5,735 nt of DNA, taken from assembly GCA_008080925.1 (NCBI GenBank), contig VMDJ01000174.1:1-5735 (forward strand), in the 5' to 3' direction. Position numbers and translations under genes: made by a program. Of this stretch, positions 5,538 through 5,735 are shown in pieces. The stretch comes from Gammaproteobacteria bacterium. GTDB lineage: Bacteria; Pseudomonadota; Gammaproteobacteria; Chromatiales; Chromatiaceae. Numbering within the stretch: position 1 is the stretch's first letter; the number at the start of each line of letters is the position of its first letter. The notes beneath the pieces are model-generated. The model made no database searches, was not told where the DNA came from, and was given only the letters and a program-made list of their open reading frames with translations.

Positions 5538-5735
5538 GTGCACGTTCATATTTTAGGTATCTGCGGCACCTTTATGGGTGGCATTGCATTGATTGCGCGA
5601 GAGCTGGGTCATACGGTGACAGGCTCTGATGCGAATGTGTATCCACCGATGAGCACACAGCTCGAAGCGGCGGGTATCGCGCTCACTGAAGGTTACGATC
5701 CCGCTCAACTTGAACCACGGCCAGATGTCGTCGTC
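5538..5735 (+). CDS. mpl: UDP-N-acetylmuramate:L-alanyl-gamma-D-glutamyl-meso-DAP ligase, N-terminal fragment
   Basis: Mpl joins the tripeptide L-Ala-gamma-D-Glu-meso-DAP, recovered during cell wall turnover, to UDP-MurNAc using ATP, and so recycles murein in the cytoplasm. The first 66 codons read MHVHILGICGTFMGGIALIA, then GSDANVYPPMST and EGYDPAQLEPRPDVVV. This matches E. coli Mpl almost position by position (MRIHILGICGTFMGG; GSDANVYPPMST; GYDASQLEPQPD). The visible part is the first Rossmann-like strand, the glycine-rich UDP-binding loop (residues 7-15) and the following strand of the Mur ligase N-terminal domain. The central ATPase and C-terminal domains lie beyond the window. The GTG at 5538 aligns with the E. 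coli start and has AAGAG (5524-5528) nine bases upstream; a TTG at 5529 would add three residues but lacks a suitably spaced site. The GICGTFMGG and YPPMST blocks distinguish Mpl from MurC. Confidence 0.94.
   Translation, partial: MHVHILGICGTFMGGIALIARELGHTVTGSDANVYPPMSTQLEAAGIALTEGYDPAQLEPRPDVVV

Noticed and set aside
1..5735. Mobile elements, CRISPR array, tRNA or rRNA genes, defence or toxin-antitoxin systems
   Set aside because: No terminal repeats with transposase, no regularly spaced repeats, and no RNA gene signatures; nearly all sequence is accounted for by six recognised housekeeping genes and their short spacers, plus partial rph.

Overview
The window looks like chromosomal housekeeping DNA of a gammaproteobacterium. 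The order rph (divergent) - yicC - gmk - rpoZ - spoT is the arrangement known from Pseudomonas-type gammaproteobacteria, and the encoded proteins align closely with E. coli and Pseudomonas homologues (for example, YicC ends in the same KVLIEQMREQIQNIE tail as E. coli YicC). Base composition is close to balanced and even across the window. I see no mobile element, phage gene, tRNA, rRNA or CRISPR array. Genus cannot be named from this alone; a marine or Oceanospirillales-like lineage is only a guess.

Layout. Bases 1-97 hold the first 32 codons of rph (RNase PH) on the minus strand. A divergent spacer of about 100 bases follows. On the plus strand come yicC (199-1065), gmk (1067-1618, one base after the yicC stop), a 136-base spacer with small hairpins and a possible promoter, and rpoZ (1755-2042). 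A strong intrinsic terminator (2054-2111) follows rpoZ and its T-tract runs directly into the GTG start of spoT (2112-4289). The minus-strand rnd gene (RNase D, 4278-5435) converges on spoT and overlaps its end by 12 bases. A second divergent spacer of about 100 bases separates rnd from the first 66 codons of mpl (5538 to the window end).

Two themes run through the genes. The first is RNA processing and turnover: RNase PH, YicC and RNase D. The second is guanine nucleotide and stringent-response control: guanylate kinase makes GDP, SpoT breaks down and may make (p)ppGpp, and the omega subunit forms part of a ppGpp-binding site on RNA polymerase. Mpl recycles murein peptide and is not functionally tied to the others.

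No wholly new system is visible. The points that merit a second look are: the apparent spoT ribosome binding site inside the 3' arm of the rpoZ terminator; an Arg-to-Ala change in the RXKD motif of the SpoT synthetase domain; a guanylate kinase about 23 residues short at its C terminus; and the head-on overlap of spoT and rnd with no intergenic space for a terminator.
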